NCBI GenBank assembly: GCA_012798485.1
Contig: JAAZND010000047.1
Coordinates: 1 to 9,448 of the forward strand
Origin: Candidatus Beckwithbacteria bacterium
GTDB lineage: Bacteria; Patescibacteriota; Microgenomatia; UBA1400; UBA1449
DNA length: 9,448 bases
Direction of reading: 5' to 3'
Below the pieces are notes generated by a model. The model saw nothing but the letters and a program-made list of their open reading frames with translations, was not told where the DNA came from and made no database searches. Positions 7,343 through 9,448 of the stretch are shown one piece after another. The number at the start of each line of letters is the position of its first letter. The first letter of the stretch is position 1. Position numbers and translations under genes: made by a program.

Positions 7343-7348
7343 TATAAT
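7343..7348 (+). promoter_or_regulatory. -10 box of the DUF2207 gene promoter
   Basis: A perfect TATAAT is preceded by TTTTTCCGC, nearly identical to the spacer and -10 of the lipoprotein promoter on the other strand. The -35 is weak: TGCAAA, 17 bases upstream, matches 3 of 6. Transcription would start near 7355, giving a leader of about 23 nt of almost pure A/T with no Shine-Dalgarno. It lies 36 bases after the helicase stop, so the DUF2207 gene probably has its own transcript, though readthrough from the helicase gene is possible. Confidence 0.55.
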
Positions 7349-7377
7349 GAATTTAATTATTAATTTAACTTTATTTT

Positions 7378-9159
7378 ATGAAAAAAATATTTTATCTTTT
7401 TTTTGCCTTTATTTTTTTATTTCTTCCTTCTCAAGTTTTTGCGCAAAATTCCTTACCTCTCCAAGTTGGCACAGTGGACCAAATAGACTCTTTTAAATCA
7501 AAAATTACGATTAATAATGATACTTCGATCACCATTAAAGAAACGCTTGAATATGAAACTAATTTACAAAAACACGGGATTTATCGTTATATTCCTTATC
7601 GTTATAATCGCAATAATTTAAGTTACACTGCCAAAATTAAAAATATTCAGATTAGTTATGCTGATGGACAAACTGTGCCTTATCAAGAAAGTTATGAAAA
7701 TGGCAATGTAGTTTTAAAAATTGGTGATGCGGAAAAAACTTTTACCGGTAAAAAAACTTATCTTATTTCCTATCGAGTTGAAAATGCTTTGCAAAGATTT
7801 GAAGGTTATGATGAATTATTTTGGGATATTACAGGCGAAGGTTGGCAAATTCCAGTTTTGAGTTCGCAAGCAATTGTCTCTTCTCCTTTTGCCAATATTA
7901 CTAAGATTGATTGTTTTAGTGGAGTAGTGGGCGGCAATGACAAACTTTGCCTGAGTAGTTTGGAAAAAAATCAAGCTAAATTTATCTATGATCACGAAAT
8001 TAATTATGGCAGTAATTTTACTGTTTTACTGGCTTTAGATCAAAATAGTCAAATTATGTTTCCCAGTTCAACTCAGCTATTAATGAAAACAATTTTAGAT
8101 AATTGGTTTTTGATTATTGCAATTTTCCCTGGAATTCTATTTTCCTATCTTTGGTTTAATAAGGGCAGAGACTTTATGTTTCTTTCTCCCAATATTTACA
8201 ATATGGATGAAAAAGCTCCAAAACAGAGAAAGCCACTATTTTACTCTTACCGTAATGCGTTTCATTATGAGCCAATCAAAGCTTTGACTCCAGGAGAAGC
8301 AGGGACAATTTTGTATGAAAGAACTGATAATCAGGATATTATTGCCGAGATTATCGATCTTGCCAGACAGAAATATTTAAAGATTGAGCAAGTGGAAAAG
8401 AAAAAGTTTTTAGGTTTGGGGAAAGGTTATGATTATAAATTTACTTTACTCAAAACAGGAGAAAGTTTACCTTCACATCAACAATATTTATTAACTCATA
8501 TTTTCAACGGAAAGGATGAAGTTAAGTTGGAAGACTTAAAAGGGACTTTTTATACTCATATGCAAACAGCTAAAGACAAAATTAATCAGTCTGTCAAAGA
8601 TAAAAAGTTATTTACAACCAATCCAAGTACTACTAGAGGGATTTATATTGCTTTGGCAATAGTTTTATCTGGAGTTTGTGGATTTGCCTCTATAACTTTA
8701 GGTGCTATTAATTTTAGCCCACTTCCATTTTTATTGGCTATTCCATCTGTAATTATTGCTTTGCTTTGTGCTTACAATATGCCAGCCAAAACTGCCGTGG
8801 GGACCAATTATTATCTGCAGACTACAGGACTAAAAAAAATGATTGAGACTGGTAAATGGCGGGAAGAAATTCATGAGAAAAACTTATTTATTGAAGAAAT
8901 TCTGCCTTTTGCTATTGCTTTAGGCGTAGTCAAAAAACTGGCCAAAGATATGGAACAGCTGAATTTGCAAGCACCTGATTATTTTTCGAACACGATGATG
9001 CGTAATGTCTTTTTTTATCAGTTTTTGAATGATTTTTCTCAAAGCGCCAGTTCAACTTTATCTTATAATCCTTCTTCTTCAAGGATGTCTGGAGGATCAG
9101 GATTTTCTGGTGGATCTTCTGGTGGTGGTGGAGGCGGTGGCGGTGGTGGAAGCTGGTAA
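7378..9159 (+). CDS. DUF2207 membrane protein with a polyglycine C-terminus
   Basis: This 593-residue envelope protein belongs to the DUF2207 family, whose function is unknown. A signal peptide (1-22, with likely cleavage after VFA) leads to an extracytoplasmic DUF2207 domain (about 35-225). That domain contains the family-like HGIYRYIPYRY (66-76) and a WDITGEGWQIP region (149-159). One membrane segment follows at about 243-260, then a soluble region (265-418) rich in Lys and Glu. A second membrane pair lies at about 421-443 and 447-467. A cytoplasmic-side domain includes FIEEILPFAIALGV (504-517), which is typical of the family. The tail is Ser/Gly-rich from residue 571 and ends in ten consecutive glycines, then SW. 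Length and architecture are normal for DUF2207 proteins, which commonly have such glycine tails. The start is fixed by the signal peptide. It has its own promoter, and a 43-codon ORF begins 9 bases after its stop. Confidence 0.9.
   Translation: MKKIFYLFFAFIFLFLPSQVFAQNSLPLQVGTVDQIDSFKSKITINNDTSITIKETLEYETNLQKHGIYRYIPYRYNRNNLSYTAKIKNIQISYADGQTVPYQESYENGNVVLKIGDAEKTFTGKKTYLISYRVENALQRFEGYDELFWDITGEGWQIPVLSSQAIVSSPFANITKIDCFSGVVGGNDKLCLSSLEKNQAKFIYDHEINYGSNFTVLLALDQNSQIMFPSSTQLLMKTILDNWFLIIAIFPGILFSYLWFNKGRDFMFLSPNIYNMDEKAPKQRKPLFYSYRNAFHYEPIKALTPGEAGTILYERTDNQDIIAEIIDLARQKYLKIEQVEKKKFLGLGKGYDYKFTLLKTGESLPSHQQYLLTHIFNGKDEVKLEDLKGTFYTHMQTAKDKINQSVKDKKLFTTNPSTTRGIYIALAIVLSGVCGFASITLGAINFSPLPFLLAIPSVIIALLCAYNMPAKTAVGTNYYLQTTGLKKMIETGKWREEIHEKNLFIEEILPFAIALGVVKKLAKDMEQLNLQAPDYFSNTMMRNVFFYQFLNDFSQSASSTLSYNPSSSRMSGGSGFSGGSSGGGGGGGGGGSW
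9121..9150 (+). repeat. In-frame GGN repeat encoding ten glycines
   Basis: Ten consecutive GGN codons (mostly GGT, with GGA and GGC mixed in) encode residues 582-591 of the DUF2207 protein. Mixed third bases argue against recent pure slippage of one triplet and suggest the tract is kept for its amino-acid sequence. It is a sharp GC-rich island in an AT-rich window. Confidence 0.8.
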
Positions 9160-9168
9160 TAAAATTAT

Positions 9169-9300
9169 ATGAAACACTTAATACGCATATTATTAAAAGT
9201 TATCTTTTGTTTAATAAACTTATGTTTATTGTTTGCAGGATTAACTATTATCAAATTTAACCCTCCATATTTCAATTTTACTATTTTCTACGATTCTTAA
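9169..9300 (+). CDS. Possible 43-residue small membrane protein
   Basis: An ATG at 9169 opens a 43-codon frame ending at TAA (9298-9300). The product begins MKHLIRILLKVIF with basic residues, continues with one hydrophobic segment (about 5-28) and ends in a short tail (FNPPYFNFTIFYDS). It starts 9 bases after the DUF2207 stop on the same strand, so translation from the same mRNA is plausible. I recognise no family. It could be a genuine small membrane protein, the 5' remnant of a longer gene cut short near the IS30-like element that begins just downstream, or a chance ORF in AT-rich DNA. No Shine-Dalgarno is present, as for the other genes here. Confidence 0.35.
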   Translation: MKHLIRILLKVIFCLINLCLLFAGLTIIKFNPPYFNFTIFYDS

Positions 9301-9333
9301 TAATACCCCCTAAGTTCTAAATGGAAAAGCAAC

Positions 9334-9355
9334 ACTTTGCAGTAAAATGCAAAGT
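9334..9355 (+). repeat. Perfect hairpin directly before the IS30-like transposase start
   Basis: ACTTTGCA (9334-9341) and TGCAAAGT (9348-9355) are exact reverse complements around a 6-base loop GTAAAA. The right arm ends on the base before the ATG at 9356. It may be part of the IS terminal region or a structure that limits translation from transcripts entering from outside. Another in-frame ATG at 9347 lies at the loop/stem junction, so a three-residue longer start is possible. Confidence 0.6.
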
Positions 9356-9448
9356 ATGAAAAAAATAAACAAACTGACTTCTAAAGAAAGAGATCTGATT
9401 GCTATTTGGAAGTCACAAAATATTTCAATTAGACAAATTGCTCAAAGA
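9356..9448 (+). CDS. IS30-like transposase, N-terminal fragment (runs off right edge)
   Basis: The last 31 codons of the window are open from the ATG at 9356. They read MKKINKLTSKERDLIAIWK and then SQNISIRQIAQR. This matches the N-terminal helix-turn-helix of IS30-family transposases: an LT..ER..I opening, then a short helix and a (S/R)xREIA-type turn before the recognition helix. The catalytic DDE domain would lie beyond the window, so activity cannot be judged. The left end of the element should fall between the small ORF and the ATG, probably within about 9301-9333, but the partner inverted repeat is out of view. An alternative is another HTH DNA-binding protein with a similar opening. Confidence 0.7.
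   Translation, partial: MKKINKLTSKERDLIAIWKSQNISIRQIAQR

Noticed and set aside
1..9448. Composite transposon carrying the central genes between the two IS elements.
   Set aside because: The flanking elements belong to different families with different end sequences, so they cannot jointly mobilise the segment; the cargo also looks like ordinary chromosomal genes.
1..9448. tRNA, rRNA, CRISPR arrays or a riboswitch upstream of mgtA.
   Set aside because: No cloverleaf-like segments, regularly spaced repeats or long structured leaders were seen; the gap before mgtA is only 44 nt.

Overview
This is an AT-rich window (GC roughly a third by eye) from a bacterium. The type of genes, the DUF2207 protein with a polyglycine tail, the short UvrD-like helicase and the absence of Shine-Dalgarno sequences fit a member of the Candidate Phyla Radiation (Patescibacteria). 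That placement is inference, since no rRNA or other phylogenetic marker is present. Genes use the standard code: about 2,900 codons are free of in-frame TGA, apart from one TGA that interrupts a single gene.

Layout. Positions 1-895 (minus) hold an IS481-like DDE transposase that runs off the left edge, with its presumed outer terminus near 935. Next, on the plus strand at 994-1722, is an SGNH/GDSL hydrolase gene broken by an in-frame TGA. Converging on it, and overlapping its 3' end by 41 bp, is a minus-strand cluster of three closely spaced genes. In order of transcription these are a thioredoxin-fold lipoprotein (5171-4818), a two-membrane-segment protein of unknown function (4779-4300) and an MgtA-type Mg2+ P-type ATPase (4255-1682). 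A short divergent intergenic region (5172-5348) carries a promoter for this cluster and a REP-like palindromic element. To its right on the plus strand are a UvrD/PcrA-type helicase (5349-7307) and a secreted or membrane DUF2207 protein (7378-9159). A tiny hydrophobic ORF (9169-9300) follows. The window ends in the first 31 codons of an IS30-like transposase (from 9356), preceded by a perfect hairpin.

How the parts relate. The minus-strand cluster looks like an envelope unit: a membrane-anchored thiol-redox protein, an unknown membrane protein and a magnesium importer. The helicase is a DNA repair/replication enzyme, and the DUF2207 protein is an envelope protein with its own promoter. The two insertion sequences belong to different families and bracket a block of ordinary chromosomal genes. 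One of those genes, next to the left IS, is decaying or recoded.

I did not find a convincing new multi-gene system. The observations most worth following up are the interrupted SGNH hydrolase, the apparently leaderless promoter shared in sequence with the DUF2207 promoter, and the REP-like element. There are no gene-free stretches longer than 300 bases.
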